This document shows, piece after piece, positions 34,953 to 45,300 of a stretch of 54,089 bases of DNA (positions are counted from its first letter, which is position 1; each line of letters begins with the position of its first letter). The notes beneath the pieces are model-generated. The model had not been told where the DNA came from. It saw nothing but the letters and a program-made list of their open reading frames with translations, and searched no databases. Source of the stretch: Gammaproteobacteria bacterium (GTDB lineage: Bacteria; Pseudomonadota; Gammaproteobacteria; JAJFJF01). Location: contig JAJFJF010000019.1 of assembly GCA_021774255.1 (NCBI GenBank), positions 1-54,089 on the forward strand, read 5' to 3'. The translations under genes were made by a program, and so were the position numbers.

Positions 34953-36701
34953 ATGACTGAAACTTTTGCTGAACTGTTTGAAAAAGACGTTGCTAGTGCC
35001 CCTATTAAAGTAGGAGATATTATTAAAGCCACGGTTGTCGATATTGGCAACGACAACGTTATCCTGAATGCAGGCCTAAAATCGGAGGGCGTGATCCCAG
35101 CCGATCAGTTCTATAACGAAGAAGGCGAAATTGAAGTCGCGGTGGGCGACCAAGTGGATGTGGCCTTAGACGCCATTGAAGACGGTTGTGGGGAAACGCG
35201 TTTATCACGCGAGAAAGCCAAGCGTGCACAAGCATGGACCTCTCTGCTTGAGGCTTATGAAAACAATCAAATTGTGACGGGTATTATTACCGGTCGCGTG
35301 AAAGGCGGCTTGACCGTCGATCTGAAAGAAGTCAAAGCCTTTTTACCGGGTTCGCTCGTGGATGTGCGTCCATTACGTGATACCGGCCATCTTGAAGGCA
35401 AAACACTCGATTTCAAACTGATTAAACTTGATCAAAAACGCAATAACGTCGTGGTGTCACGCCGCGCGGTGCTCGAGTCAATGGACAGCGGTGAGCGACA
35501 AGAAGTGCTCTCGTCGATTGAAGAAGGTCAAGAAATTAAAGGGGTGGTGAAAAACCTCACCGATTACGGTGCCTTTATTGATTTAGGTGGCATCGATGGC
35601 TTGCTGCATATTACCGACATGGCTTGGAAGCGCGTGAAGCACCCAAGCGAAGTGGTTGAAGTGGGCCAAGATCTCATGGTGAAGGTATTGAAATTTGATC
35701 CCGAACGTTCACGTGTCTCACTCGGGCTTAAACAATTAAGTGAAGATCCGTGGGCCGATATCAGCCGCCGCCACCCAGAAAATAGCCGTTTGTTTGGCCA
35801 TGTCACGAATATCACCGATTACGGTTGCTTTGTTGAGATTGAGCCGGGCGTAGAAGGCTTGGTGCATGTCTCTGAAATTGACTGGACCAACAGAAACATC
35901 AACCCTGCCAAAGTGGTGCAGGTGGGCGATGAAGTGGAAGTCATGGTGTTGGAAATTGACCCCGAGCGCCGCCGTATCTCATTAGGCATGAAACAGTGTG
36001 TGCCTAATCCATGGGAAACCTTTGTTGCCTTGCATAAGAAGAATGATCGCATTAAAGGTGTGATTAAATCGATCACCGACTTTGGTATTTTCATTGGCCT
36101 GGATGGCAACATCGATGGCTTGGTGCATTTATCGGATATTTCATGGGAAGCCAGTGGCGAAGAAGCCGTGCACGAATATAAGAAGGGTGATGAAGTGGAA
36201 GCCGTGGTGTTATCGGTTGATCCCGCCCGTGAAAGAATCTCGTTGGGGATTAAGCAGCTTTCAGATGATCCTTTTAATCACTATGCCGCCGAGCACGATA
36301 AAGGCAGCATCGTCACCGGTGAAATCATCGATGCAGATACTGAAGGTCTTACTTTACAACTTGCGCCTTCAATCGAAGGTTATGTACGTGCGATTGATTT
36401 GGCCCGTGATCGTGTGCGCGATGCCCGTACCTTCGCTAAAGTGGGTGACAAGCTCGAGGCAAAAATAGTCGGCGTCGATCGTAAAAATCGCATTCTTAAC
36501 TTGTCAGTGAAAGCCAAAGACGAGCAAGAAGAAAAAGATGCAGTGAAAGAATACGCGCACGATGCGGATGTGCCGGTTACTGCGACCTTAGGTGATCTGC
36601 TTAAAGAGCAAATGGACCGCTCGGATGAAAAAGCAGCCAAGCCCGCTGAAAAGGAAAAGGAAAGCAAAGCGGCGAGTGACGAAGAAGCGCCTAAAGAGTA
36701 A
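34953..36701 (+). CDS. rpsA: 30S ribosomal protein S1
   Basis: S1 binds mRNA leaders on the small ribosomal subunit. The 582-aa protein has six S1/OB-fold domains at roughly 21-88, 106-170, 192-260, 277-346, 364-433 and 450-518. The best are the third to fifth, with repeats such as [39 protein letters not shown] and [20 protein letters not shown]. The Glu/Lys/Asp-rich tail beyond about 530 makes it longer than E. coli S1 (557). As in E. coli, no strong Shine-Dalgarno is visible before the ATG, which suits autoregulated initiation. Confidence 0.97.
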   Translation: MTETFAELFEKDVASAPIKVGDIIKATVVDIGNDNVILNAGLKSEGVIPADQFYNEEGEIEVAVGDQVDVALDAIEDGCGETRLSREKAKRAQAWTSLLEAYENNQIVTGIITGRVKGGLTVDLKEVKAFLPGSLVDVRPLRDTGHLEGKTLDFKLIKLDQKRNNVVVSRRAVLESMDSGERQEVLSSIEEGQEIKGVVKNLTDYGAFIDLGGIDGLLHITDMAWKRVKHPSEVVEVGQDLMVKVLKFDPERSRVSLGLKQLSEDPWADISRRHPENSRLFGHVTNITDYGCFVEIEPGVEGLVHVSEIDWTNRNINPAKVVQVGDEVEVMVLEIDPERRRISLGMKQCVPNPWETFVALHKKNDRIKGVIKSITDFGIFIGLDGNIDGLVHLSDISWEASGEEAVHEYKKGDEVEAVVLSVDPARERISLGIKQLSDDPFNHYAAEHDKGSIVTGEIIDADTEGLTLQLAPSIEGYVRAIDLARDRVRDARTFAKVGDKLEAKIVGVDRKNRILNLSVKAKDEQEEKDAVKEYAHDADVPVTATLGDLLKEQMDRSDEKAAKPAEKEKESKAASDEEAPKE

Positions 36702-36912
36702 AGCGAACGTAGGCAGCGCCTAAAAAGCGATAATATGAGAAGTTGATATAAATTAAGCAGATAAGGAAAATTGCTGCTACACTTAAAGTGTAAGTAATGC
36801 TCAAGATTGCTTTACGGTGGAAGCCTCGGCTGCGAAGAAGGTGCGGCAGGGTTTAAATGAAATTATATCTATAAGCAATTAATTTATATAGAATTGTTAT
36901 AGGATACAGGTT

Positions 36913-37239
36913 ATGACTAAATCAGAATTAATTGATCGGATTGCCGACAAACAGTCTCAGTTATCATACCGGGATGTTGAGTTATCTGTTAAAGCATTGA
37001 CGGATTATATGGCCAGAGCCCTGGAAACAGGAAACCGTATTGAAATTCGTGGGTTTGGCAGTTTTTCGCTGCATTATCGCGCGCCTCGAGTAGGGCGTAA
37101 CCCTAAAACGGGTGAATCCGTTTCGCTGGCGGCTAAATATGTTCCTCACTTTAAGCCAGGGAAAGAATTGCGCGAACGTGTGAACAGCAGTTTTGGCCAG
37201 GTGCCTATTCAGCCGCAATCCCCCTCGCAGCCGGAATAA
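36913..37239 (+). CDS. ihfB: Integration host factor subunit beta
   Basis: IhfB pairs with IhfA in a DNA-bending nucleoid protein used in replication, recombination and regulation. The 108-aa protein carries the DNABII signature [20 protein letters not shown], including the DNA-intercalating Pro, and the typical beta-subunit start [11 protein letters not shown]. The C-terminal extension after RERVN is about 15 residues longer than in E. coli. Gene order after rpsA is the usual one in gammaproteobacteria. It stands 211 bp downstream of rpsA. Confidence 0.95.
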   Translation: MTKSELIDRIADKQSQLSYRDVELSVKALTDYMARALETGNRIEIRGFGSFSLHYRAPRVGRNPKTGESVSLAAKYVPHFKPGKELRERVNSSFGQVPIQPQSPSQPE

Positions 37240-37338
37240 CTATTTTCCCGTGGTTTTCTACCATGGTCTGCTGGTATCATGCGTTTCTGCTTACTGGCTC
37301 TTTTAGAATCACAAAAACTCTATTTGAAGATAAAGTAG

Positions 37339-37362
37339 AGGGCGGCCACAGAGAGCCGCCCT
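37339..37362. repeat. AGGGCGGC...GCCGCCCT hairpin
   Basis: AGGGCGGC (37339-37346) pairs perfectly with GCCGCCCT (37355-37362) around 8 nt, about 100 bases behind ihfB. Same arms as at 6585-6614. Confidence 0.65.
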
Positions 37363-37411
37363 GCGTGGTGTATAGGCGCGGTCTCTTGTGGCCCTGATGC
37401 TGTTAAGCAAT

Positions 37412-37521
37412 GTGTTGCAGGGGCGCCAAAGGTTGTTCGCCTACTTGGTACTGCAGTTGCGGTTTCTTGTGGCCGCCTCATGCCATGAAGCAGTTGTAGG
37501 GGTGCCAAAGGTCGCCTTTCT
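37412..37521. repeat. Two degenerate GTAGGGG-type elements
   Basis: GTTGCAGGGGCGCCAAAGG (37414 on) and GTTGTAGGGGTGCCAAAGG (37494 on) are an imperfect direct repeat about 80 bp apart. They share the GGGGYGCCAAAGGT core, each followed by TCGCC. Confidence 0.5.
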
Positions 37522-37528
37522 ATCGAAT

Positions 37529-37557
37529 TTGTAGGGGCAGCCCCCTGTGGCTGTCCT
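37529..37557. repeat. REP-like palindrome GTAGGGGCAGCC family
   Basis: GTAGGGGCAGCCCCCTGTGG followed by CTGTCC; nearly identical to the copies at 23925 and 39902. Confidence 0.7.
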
Positions 37558-37586
37558 TTACCGTCACAGCAGAGTTTCAAGACAAC

Positions 37587-37826
37587 ATGAAAATCATTAC
37601 TTCGTTGATCTTATTTACCATCGTCGCCATTGGCTTTGTATTTGCTTGCCTCAATGCTAGTCCCGTCAATATTAATTACTATCTTGGTGAATCGCAGTTA
37701 CCGCTTGCTTTGCTCTTGCTGCTTGCGCTTTGTTTAGGGGCGCTGCTGGGTTGCTTGGTGGCACTGGGGAACACTTTGCGCCTCAAAAAAGAAAATCGCG
37801 GACTCAAACGGCAGATGAAAAGCTGA
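37587..37826 (+). CDS. lapA: LapA (YciS) membrane protein, LPS assembly
   Basis: This 79-aa inner-membrane protein has two helices (about 3-22 and 40-62) and a basic coiled tail (LRLKKENRGLKRQMKS). The hairpin with NASPVNINYYLGESQLPLALL between the helices is diagnostic of the LapA/DUF1049 family. LapA works with LapB in controlling LPS synthesis through FtsH-mediated LpxC turnover in E. coli. The lapB ATG follows the stop by 14 bases. Confidence 0.93.
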   Translation: MKIITSLILFTIVAIGFVFACLNASPVNINYYLGESQLPLALLLLLALCLGALLGCLVALGNTLRLKKENRGLKRQMKS

Positions 37827-37840
37827 GGATAGCTATTGGT

Positions 37841-38974
37841 ATGCAGTCGCTGTTATTTCTTTTATTACCGGTTGCTTTTCTGGCAGGTTGGGCAGTGGGT
37901 CGCAACGACTTGCTCAAACGCCAAACACCGACCTTAAAAAAACTCCCCTCTAATTATTTCGAAGGTTTGCATTTCTTGTTGAACGACCAGCCGGATAAAG
38001 CCGTTGATCGCTTTATTAAAGTCTTGGAAGTCGACAGCGATACGGTTGAAACCCACTTGGCGTTGGGCAAGCTCTTTCGCCACAAAGGCGAAGTGGATCG
38101 CGCCATTCGTGTTCACCAAAACATTATTGCCCGCCCTGATTTAGACAAAGAGCAACGCGTGCAATCGCTGCTTGAGTTGGCACATGATTATATGCGTGCG
38201 GGTGTGCTTGATCGGGCAGAAAAATTATTTTTGCGCCTGATTGAAATGGGTGAACATCAAGAAGCCAGCTTGCAACAGCTTATTGATGTGTATCATCAAG
38301 AAAAAGATTGGCATCGTGCGATCAGGATGTCTGAAAAATTAGCCGCTGTCAGAAATGTGTCAATGAAAACGCCTATTGCACATTATTATTGTGAGCTTTC
38401 TGAGCAGGCCTGGGGTAACGGTGATGTCAGTGAAGCGGAGCATTTTTTGAACCGCGCTATTCATACGAATAAAAACTGTGTGCGTGCCTATATTTTGTTT
38501 GGTCATTATGCCTATTATGCTGGCGAATATAAAAATGCGCTGCGCTATTTTTTGAAAGTGACAGGCCGCAAGATTTTTTATCTGTCTGAAGTGATAACCA
38601 TGCTGGCGTCTTGTTATGAAAAATTAGGCAAGGTAGGGGAGTTTGAAGCCTTTTTTGCCGACAGTTTGCAAGCGTACCCTGAGCTGTTAACAATCATGCT
38701 GCATCAAGGCAGTTTGTCGCAGCTGACTTTTCCTGCCCCGCTGCAATCACTGATTGACGAAAACCTAAAAGAACATCCTTCTGTTTTAGGGGTGTGTTAT
38801 TTGCATAAAAGTGATTTATTTGAAAAACTGTTGGCGCAAGTAAAAGAAAAAGCCATTTACCGTTGCCACCAGTGTGGTGTGGTGAGTAAAAAGCTTTATT
38901 GGCATTGCCCAAGCTGTAAACTATGGGATGCGGCCAGACCCATTAAGCGGGCGCTTTCTGAATTGACGGTTTGA
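37841..38974 (+). CDS. lapB: LapB (YciM), LPS regulator with TPR and rubredoxin domain
   Basis: LapB is an inner-membrane-anchored cytosolic scaffold that controls LpxC degradation and LPS assembly. The 377-aa protein has one N-terminal helix (about 2-18) and TPR repeats through about 330. A rubredoxin-type metal site is formed by CHQC (342-345) and CPSC (356-359). The frame is open from 37730 within lapA, but ATG 37841, preceded by GAGGAT, begins the conserved membrane helix. E. coli LapB is 389 aa. Confidence 0.94.
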   Translation: MQSLLFLLLPVAFLAGWAVGRNDLLKRQTPTLKKLPSNYFEGLHFLLNDQPDKAVDRFIKVLEVDSDTVETHLALGKLFRHKGEVDRAIRVHQNIIARPDLDKEQRVQSLLELAHDYMRAGVLDRAEKLFLRLIEMGEHQEASLQQLIDVYHQEKDWHRAIRMSEKLAAVRNVSMKTPIAHYYCELSEQAWGNGDVSEAEHFLNRAIHTNKNCVRAYILFGHYAYYAGEYKNALRYFLKVTGRKIFYLSEVITMLASCYEKLGKVGEFEAFFADSLQAYPELLTIMLHQGSLSQLTFPAPLQSLIDENLKEHPSVLGVCYLHKSDLFEKLLAQVKEKAIYRCHQCGVVSKKLYWHCPSCKLWDAARPIKRALSELTV

Positions 38975-39069
38975 GTATGTGTTTTGCTTGGACTAACTGC
39001 TTGTCTCTTCTCCTTTCCATGGGGGCGAGGAGTATGCCTCGGGGTGTGCTAGCCCTTGACAGGGTTACT

Positions 39070-39112
39070 CCCTCTCCCCTCCAAGGGAAGAGGGTTGGGG
39101 TGAGGGGTTAAT
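39070..39112. repeat. CCCTCTCCCC palindromic repeat
   Basis: CCCTCTCCCCTCCAAGGGAA, GAGGGTTGGGGTGAGGGG: long form of the family, between lapB and pyrF. Confidence 0.7.
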
Positions 39113-39131
39113 TGATTTTAACGAGGACAAT

Positions 39132-39851
39132 ATGACAGCATCATCTCATTCCGATAACAAACCGATTATTATTGCGCTGGATTTCGATAACGAAACCGCG
39201 GTGATGACTTTAATTGAAAAACTTGACCCCAAGCAATGCCGCTTAAAAGTCGGCAAGCAACTGTTTACCCTTTATGGGCCGCCCTTGGTGAAGCGTTTGC
39301 AGGCCGCTGGTTTTGATGTTTTTCTGGATTTAAAATTTCATGATATCCCTAATACGGTCGCCGCCGCTTGCCGTGCTGCCGCTGACTTAGGCGTGTGGAT
39401 GGTCAATGTGCATGCCAGTGGGGGGCGCCAGATGTTAGAGGCAGCGCAGGGTGCTTTATCAAGCAGCGGGGCGAGTCGGCCACTGTTAACGGCCGTGACT
39501 ATTTTAACGAGCCTTGCAGAGCAAGATATCCATGAAGTTGGCTTCAGCGGGCAAGTAGCAGAAAATGTATTGCGCTTGGCAAAACTGACCGCCTCAGCCG
39601 GTTTGGATGGCGTCGTGTGTTCACCACAAGAAATAAGCTTATTGCGCGAACATTTGCCTGCATCTTTTTGCTTAGTTACCCCGGGTATTCGCCCAGCCAG
39701 CGCGGCGGCGGACGATCAAAAACGGGTGATGTCCCCCCACGAAGCACTTGAGAAGGGTGCCAATTATCTTGTGATTGGCCGTCCGATCACGCAGGCAGCT
39801 GATCCGCAGATTGCCTTGCAAGAAATTCAGCAAAATTTGGCTTCGTTTTGA
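39132..39851 (+). CDS. pyrF: Orotidine 5'-phosphate decarboxylase
   Basis: PyrF makes UMP from OMP, the last step of de novo pyrimidine synthesis. The 239-aa protein shows the catalytic [11 protein letters not shown] block (Asp 66, Lys 68, Asp 71), the opening [10 protein letters not shown], and the phosphate-binding end VTPGIRPA...[14 protein letters not shown] precedes the ATG. The neighbourhood lapA-lapB-pyrF is the usual gammaproteobacterial one. A palindromic repeat separates it from lapB and another follows it. Confidence 0.96.
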   Translation: MTASSHSDNKPIIIALDFDNETAVMTLIEKLDPKQCRLKVGKQLFTLYGPPLVKRLQAAGFDVFLDLKFHDIPNTVAAACRAAADLGVWMVNVHASGGRQMLEAAQGALSSSGASRPLLTAVTILTSLAEQDIHEVGFSGQVAENVLRLAKLTASAGLDGVVCSPQEISLLREHLPASFCLVTPGIRPASAAADDQKRVMSPHEALEKGANYLVIGRPITQAADPQIALQEIQQNLASF

Positions 39852-39901
39852 ATTTTTTAAGCGCACTGCTTGTTTCCCTGAATAAGTCAGGGTATTTACG
39901 T

Positions 39902-39930
39902 CGTAGGGGCGGCCCCCTGTGGCCGCCCTC
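39902..39930. repeat. REP-like palindrome GTAGGGGCGGCC family
   Basis: GTAGGGGCGGCCCCCTGTGG then CCGCCC: GGGCGGCC pairs with GGCCGCCC. Third good copy of the family. Confidence 0.75.
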
Positions 39931-40069
39931 ATTTTAAGGTCAAGATGACCCTGCTTGCCGCTCTAAAACGGATCCGTTATGATTTACTTAAGTTACCAGG
40001 AAGTGGCGGAACTTAGACCATCAACGTTGTTCAATGGCGTTGATCATCATAATAACAAGGGGACTCACA

Positions 40070-40525
40070 ATGTTATTCATACGTTCATTACTCACTTTAT
40101 GTGCTGCTGCACTATTTTCATTAACAGTCTATGCGACGGAGATTGATCCTTCCGATGAGCAATGGCTCTCCGCAGAAGAGGCCATGCAAGCCTTTGAAGA
40201 GGCTTGGAGCGACATTGACTGGGGCGATGAAGAAGCGTGGGATGTTGAATCCTGGGATGGCGAAGCCAATTGGGACGCTACAGACATGCCTGCAGACGAC
40301 AACTGGCAAGGGCAGATCAGTGTTGAGCAAAGCGCTATTAATATTAACGCCGCGACAGCAGATGAGCTGGCAAGCTTAACGGGTATTGGCCCTGTGCGTG
40401 CCCAGTCTATTGTTGAGTACCGCGATGAAAATGGCGCATTTGAAAGCGTGGATGAATTAGCGCGGGTATCGGGTATTTCAGATGCTTTGGTAGAACTCAA
40501 CCGTCAGTTTTTGTCGGTAGGGTAA
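40070..40525 (+). CDS. Secreted helix-hairpin-helix protein (ComEA-like)
   Basis: The 151-aa protein has a signal peptide (about 1-21, ending VYATE) and a strongly acidic, Trp-rich segment (about 25-85, for example DIDWGDEEAWDVESWDG). A ComEA-type HhH domain (ININAATADELASLTGIGPV onward) ends the protein. ComEA domains bind incoming DNA in the periplasm during transformation. The acidic Trp-rich segment is not typical of ComEA, so the role may differ. The frame is open from 40034, but AAGGGG lies before ATG 40070, which begins the signal peptide. Confidence 0.85.
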   Translation: MLFIRSLLTLCAAALFSLTVYATEIDPSDEQWLSAEEAMQAFEEAWSDIDWGDEEAWDVESWDGEANWDATDMPADDNWQGQISVEQSAININAATADELASLTGIGPVRAQSIVEYRDENGAFESVDELARVSGISDALVELNRQFLSVG

Positions 40526-40540
40526 TACCTTAGGGCGAAT

Positions 40541-40567
40541 TAACCCCTCACCCTGGGTGAGGGGTTA
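40541..40567. terminator. Perfect 12-bp hairpin between convergent genes
   Basis: TAACCCCTCACC pairs with GGTGAGGGGTTA around CTG. It sits between the convergent ComEA-like and thioredoxin-like genes and can serve both. It is also a short member of the CCCCTCACCC repeat family. Confidence 0.75.
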
Positions 40568-40569
40568 TA

Positions 40570-41124
40570 TTATTTCCACTTAATATTACAGCCTATGCTT
40601 GGGTGCTGCTCTGTGCTCACTGCTTCACCCGTTAGCATACTCTCCAGCGCGGCTCGAATGTCTTTCCCGGTGACGGGCTCATCATTACTTGGGCGAGCAT
40701 CATCTAATTGACCGCAATAGACGCATTTAAGCGCTTTATCAAAAATATAAAAATCAGGCGTACAGGCCGCCTGGTAAGCCTTGGCTGTCTCTTGGCTTTC
40801 GTCAAATAAATAGGGGAAGGGAAAGCCGTATTTCTCAGCCGTCTCAACCATTTTATCAGGAGAATCAGCAGGGTAGTTCTCAATATCATTCGAGTTAATT
40901 GCCACAAAAGCAATTCCCTTGGGCAAGTAGTCATTTGCCAGACGCGTCAGTTCTTCAGCCACATGCACAACGAAAGGGCAGTGATTGCAGATAAACATCA
41001 CCACGGTGGCGACATCAGACTGAATATCTTGCAAGCTTACCGTGTTGCCTGTTTTAGGGCAGGGTAATGTAAAATCAGGGGCTGTTCTGCCAAGTACAGT
41101 CATAGTGGAGGGTGTGACAGCCAT
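40570..41124 (-). CDS. Thioredoxin-fold protein (AhpC/TSA-like)
   Basis: This 184-aa cytosolic protein has the peroxiredoxin/TlpA-type fold: GRTAPDFTLPCPKTG at the start and MFICNHCPFV with the CxxC pair (46-49). VAINSNDIENYPADSP and TPDFYIFDKALKCVYCGQLDDARPSN follow further on. This layout matches a widespread group of thioredoxin family proteins of unknown substrate. The frame is open to 41193, but ATG 41124 has AAGGAAG seven bases upstream and begins the conserved part. Divergent from galU. Confidence 0.85.
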   Translation of the reverse strand: MAVTPSTMTVLGRTAPDFTLPCPKTGNTVSLQDIQSDVATVVMFICNHCPFVVHVAEELTRLANDYLPKGIAFVAINSNDIENYPADSPDKMVETAEKYGFPFPYLFDESQETAKAYQAACTPDFYIFDKALKCVYCGQLDDARPSNDEPVTGKDIRAALESMLTGEAVSTEQHPSIGCNIKWK

Positions 41125-41223
41125 AAAAGTCTTCCTTTTGAAGTTAATTGATGAGCGGTATAATAGCGGGATTACTTTTGAGACGAAACCCATTTAAAAT
41201 AAGTTAGGTAACTTGAAGCTAGC

Positions 41224-42096
41224 ATGCATAAAATCAAAAAAGCAGTATTTCCGGTAGCCGGTCTTGGCACGCGTTTCTTGCCAGCGACCAAAGCGACCCC
41301 CAAAGAAATGTTACCCATTGTCGACAAACCACTGATCCAATATGCGGTGGAAGAGGCCGTGGCAGCAGGCATTACCGAGCTTATTTTTGTGACAGGGCAC
41401 AGCAAACGTGCCATTGAAGATCACTTTGACGCCAACGAGGCGCTAGAGTCCAAATTAGCCAGTGAAGGCAAGCACGATTTGTTGGCTTTGTTACACGCTA
41501 TATTGCCAGAAGGCGTATCGTGCCAGTATATCCGCCAGCCAAAAGCGTTAGGGCTCGGGCATGCGGTACTGTGCGCCCAGCCGGCTGTGGGCAATGCGCC
41601 TTTTGCCGTTTTGCTACCGGATGACTTGATTAAATCTGAAGACAAAGGCTGTTTGCAACAAATGACGGCATCTTATGAGCAAAACCAAGGCAGTTATGTG
41701 GCCGTTGAAGCCATTCCACCAGAAAACACACGTAAATACGGTGTGGTTGCGCTTAATGGAGAGCAAGGCTCGCATCGCTTAAGCGGTATCGTGGAAAAAC
41801 CCGCTCCTGAAGAGGCGCCTTCAAATCTCGGCGTAGTAGGGCGTTACTTATTAATGCCTGAGATCTTTGATTATCTGGCGTCTATTCCCACCGGTGCCGG
41901 CGGTGAAATCCAGCTCACCGACGCGATTGCTGAACTGCTGAAAAAATCCCCTGTCTATGCGGCGCCTTTTTCCGGCACACGCTATGATTGCGGTGACAAG
42001 CTAGGCTACCTCACCGCGACCCTCGATTATGCATTGGCCCACCCAGAGCTAGCAGAAGATTTTAAAGCGCTCCTGTCTCAGCGAAGTGCGCTTTAA
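41224..42096 (+). CDS. galU: UTP-glucose-1-phosphate uridylyltransferase
   Basis: GalU makes UDP-glucose for LPS, capsule and osmolyte synthesis. The 290-aa protein has the nucleotidyltransferase start [18 protein letters not shown] (7-24), [19 protein letters not shown], and [10 protein letters not shown] with the metal-binding Asp. [20 protein letters not shown] is the sugar-binding region. Length and order are standard. The start follows a weak GAAG ribosome site. A possible small lipoprotein frame overlaps its last 11 bases. Confidence 0.96.
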   Translation: MHKIKKAVFPVAGLGTRFLPATKATPKEMLPIVDKPLIQYAVEEAVAAGITELIFVTGHSKRAIEDHFDANEALESKLASEGKHDLLALLHAILPEGVSCQYIRQPKALGLGHAVLCAQPAVGNAPFAVLLPDDLIKSEDKGCLQQMTASYEQNQGSYVAVEAIPPENTRKYGVVALNGEQGSHRLSGIVEKPAPEEAPSNLGVVGRYLLMPEIFDYLASIPTGAGGEIQLTDAIAELLKKSPVYAAPFSGTRYDCGDKLGYLTATLDYALAHPELAEDFKALLSQRSAL

Positions 42097-42220
42097 TAGC
42101 TATTTTTCTTACGGTGTGATCCCTCTTTGTGCAAGCCTGCTGCTGCTTAAGGGCTGTCAACATAATCCAGAAAAGCCCTCCGGCGAAGATGCATGGCCTC
42201 ATTTCTTAATAAAATTATAG
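42086..42220 (+). CDS. Possible small lipoprotein overlapping the galU end
   Basis: A 44-codon frame from a GTG at 42086 encodes a start with Arg 2, a hydrophobic stretch ([11 protein letters not shown]) and LKGC, which resembles a lipobox, then a short polar peptide ([13 protein letters not shown]). Lys at -2 of the Cys is atypical for a lipobox. The frame is too short to trust without comparison, and the ribosome site is not clear. An alternative GTG start is at 42116. Confidence 0.3.
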   Translation: MRFNSYFSYGVIPLCASLLLLKGCQHNPEKPSGEDAWPHFLIKL

Positions 42221-42317
42221 TCATTTGACTTACTTATTTGTGGGGCTTTTTTTTAAACGTTGAGTTCAAAAACACAAGGCAAATAAAGTATTGAGTAAGC
42301 AGCCAGTTTCGTTGTGA

Positions 42318-45300
42318 CTATACCACGAGCTCTTTCATTGGGGTGCCAGTGCCAGAAGTACTTGCTTGAGAGCGGCGTTTCAATAGGTCCCGAGGTTGCT
42401 TAACAATACTTTTCAGCCGCATGCGCATATTGGGCAAGTCAAAAAGTACCAATTTCAGCAAAAAGAAAGTGGATGCCGTAAACGTCAGCGCCAGGTTCAT
42501 AATAGCGGTATTATTTTCGCCACCACTGTGCTTCAAAAAATGCACCGTAATAATAAATTGCGGCAAATCTTCAAGTAAAAAGTTGGCAAACTTGAGCCGT
42601 GCAAAATTAATATCCACGTATTGGCTACCCCATTTCAAGGGGATCATTTCAGGGCTGATCACCGGGAAAAAGAAAATTCCTTTGAAAAAACCTTGCCAGG
42701 TTGTCGGCCACCAGCGTCCATATGCCATGCGCAATGCAGTAAAAGCAACCAGGTAGGAGCAGAGCAAAGAGGCCAGGGCCGCGTAGGCCATGGTCTCTTC
42801 GCGGCTGCGGTATAACTCAAGGATCATCAGCATGTCAGTGACCTTATCAGAGATCTCCAATAGGTAGGCGACGATGGTGACTACCTGAAAGCGCTGCATT
42901 AAGAGCCTGTTTTGATGGACTTGCTTGCTATCTAATAGGGCATGCATATGCGGCATATTGGGTTGCGCAGCAACGGTTGGTGAAGTGATGCTGCCGGATT
43001 GGTTCTGTTCCAAGCGTGTTTCTAGTGGGGTCCAAATAGCGTGCCCTTTATTGGGAAGCTCCTCATTTTCGGTTAAATCAAGGTGCTGCACGGTATGGTT
43101 ACTGGCCAATGCCATCGCAAGCACTTCCACTCCCCAGTAGTCAATCAGGTTGTCATGCAGATCAATATGCTTGAGTGTTGTGTTATTTTCTTTAAGCATT
43201 TTTCCGAGTGCACGCACCCCCAGCGTACTGATATTATTGCTCGCCACGTTAAGTGTAATGACAGTCTTATTGCCACACAGGGCCTGGCAAAGCTCAGCCA
43301 GCTGGTAGTCCTCAAGTGCATTATGCCCTAGGTCGACGCCAGTAAAATGCGGGTTGCTTGATTTGACAGCCTCCAAGTACACGGTAAAGCGTGTTTTCCA
43401 ATAACGAGCGTACTGTTGTCTGCGGGTGGTTTGATGCGCCCAGCCGCGCAAGCCTTCTGCGTGTGCGATGTCCAGTACCGTTTTACCATCTTGTGGCGAG
43501 CGGATGAAAATATCAGCTTTCCATTCGATAAGTAGCATGGCGGTACTTAAGTGACGGTGCTTCACGGCCAGCATCAGCGGCGTTAACCCTTCTTCGTTTA
43601 GCAAGTTGGGATCGGCGCCTGTCCACAGCACTTTGAAGACATCCAAAAACTTGCCCTCTTTTGCTGCCTCAAACAGTTGGTTTTGCGTGCGATCGGCTAA
43701 CCAGCCTTGCTGTCGCATGTACTGATCGGCAGCCCCCCCTGTTGTGAGCAGCGCTGTCACGACACCGCGGTGGCCCCGTCGAGCGGCAAGATCAAGTGCA
43801 CGCTGTCGCGCGTCGCTGTCTAGGCTGGGTTGATCTTTTAAGCGCTGCACAACAGCGACATGCCCCGCCCCGGCGGCAAGCACCAGGGCGGAAGCAATGG
43901 CTTCAGGAGAAGCATTTTTCAGCAGTGGCTCTAGCAAGATGATTTCGCCTAAATGCGCCATCAAAGGCAATTGTTCATCTTGTGTAGTTTGGTAAACTGC
44001 TTTGCCTTGCTCGGTATGCCGATAAAGGGAACGGGCAATCGGGATGACTGCTAATACACCGACAATGATAGCCAAGGCATTGAGCGTTATCTTAAAAGGA
44101 TCAGGATCACGGCACTGGCCTGAATGCGCAGTAGACAGTGGGCCGCCCAGACCGCGCAAAGTAGGGTAATGGGGCTCAGCACCATCTTTCTTAGGCACAG
44201 GAGGGAGCCAAACATTTTCAAAGTCCCAGCCGTCGTAGGTGCCCTTGTTTTTTTTGGGATCTGCTTGATACAGGTTATCTGTAGACTTGCGGTATTTGCG
44301 GAAGTGGGCATTGCTGCCTTTGCCGGAGATGAACTTCTGGCCAGTTTTGCGCTTGTCCCAATAAGAATTGGTGATATTAATAGCGCCAACATTGATAGGT
44401 GAGCCGATCAGGCCACCTGACTTTCCGTTTGAATCTACGCAGCCGACCGCATAGCTGTTTTGCAATGTGCCAGAGAAATCAGAAGCATCACCAATTAGGC
44501 CGCCAGTATGGCTGTAATGATATTTTCCTTTTACTTTGCCAGTTGCGTAGCAGTCGTGAATGAAGGAGTTTCCTGGATAGATGTGTCCGATTAAACCACC
44601 CACGCTGTCAGAACCACTTACGTCACCTGTGGCATAACAGCGGCGAACGGTATCAGTAGATCTCAGCTCGCCAATGAGGCCGCCACTGCTATCATAACCT
44701 TCGTTAACTTCTCCTGTGGCATAGCTATCTTCAATAAAAGTGCTCGTCTCTACTGTGGTGTAATCATGTGAGCCAATCAGGCCACCAATCGTACTGCCAG
44801 AGATCATTCCACTTGCATGGCAATCTGAAATAGCTCCTGTGTTATGGCCAATGAGGCCGCCGACTGTTCCGAAATCACCAACATTTCCAGTGGCGTAGCA
44901 ATGTAAAATAGTACCGGCATTGCTTCCAATTAGGCCACCTATGTTATCTCGGCCAGTTGTATTTTTCTTGGCATGGCTAGCGATGATTTTAGCGTTATTG
45001 AAGCCAATTAAGCCACCGACTTCAGCGCCAGTGCTGAACCAGGATATGTCTCCGCCAACTGCTGAACAATTGTTTACACCACCGCCGCTGTTTCTCCCAA
45101 TTAAGCCGCCAACTTGGTATGCTCCTACTATCTCTCCAGTCGCCGAGCTGTTTGTAATAGGCGCATTTATATTGTTGCCGATTAAACCGCCAACCTGATT
45201 TTCACCTGTTACCACCCCTGTCGCAGTGGAGTGATTGACTAATGTGTTCATACCGCTATTGAGACCAATCAACCCGCCTACTTCGTTACCAGAGCCGCTC

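Larger units (their letters stand above)
37240..37586. other. Repeat-filled intergenic region between ihfB and lapA
   Basis: At least four palindromic elements of the GTAGGGG family are packed here (37339-37362, 37412-37443, 37494-37521, 37529-37557). No gene is seen. An open minus-strand frame (37320-37580) only reflects the repeats. Confidence 0.65.

Noticed and set aside
37320..37580. 86-codon minus-strand frame behind ihfB
   Set aside because: It is made almost entirely of intergenic palindromic repeats.
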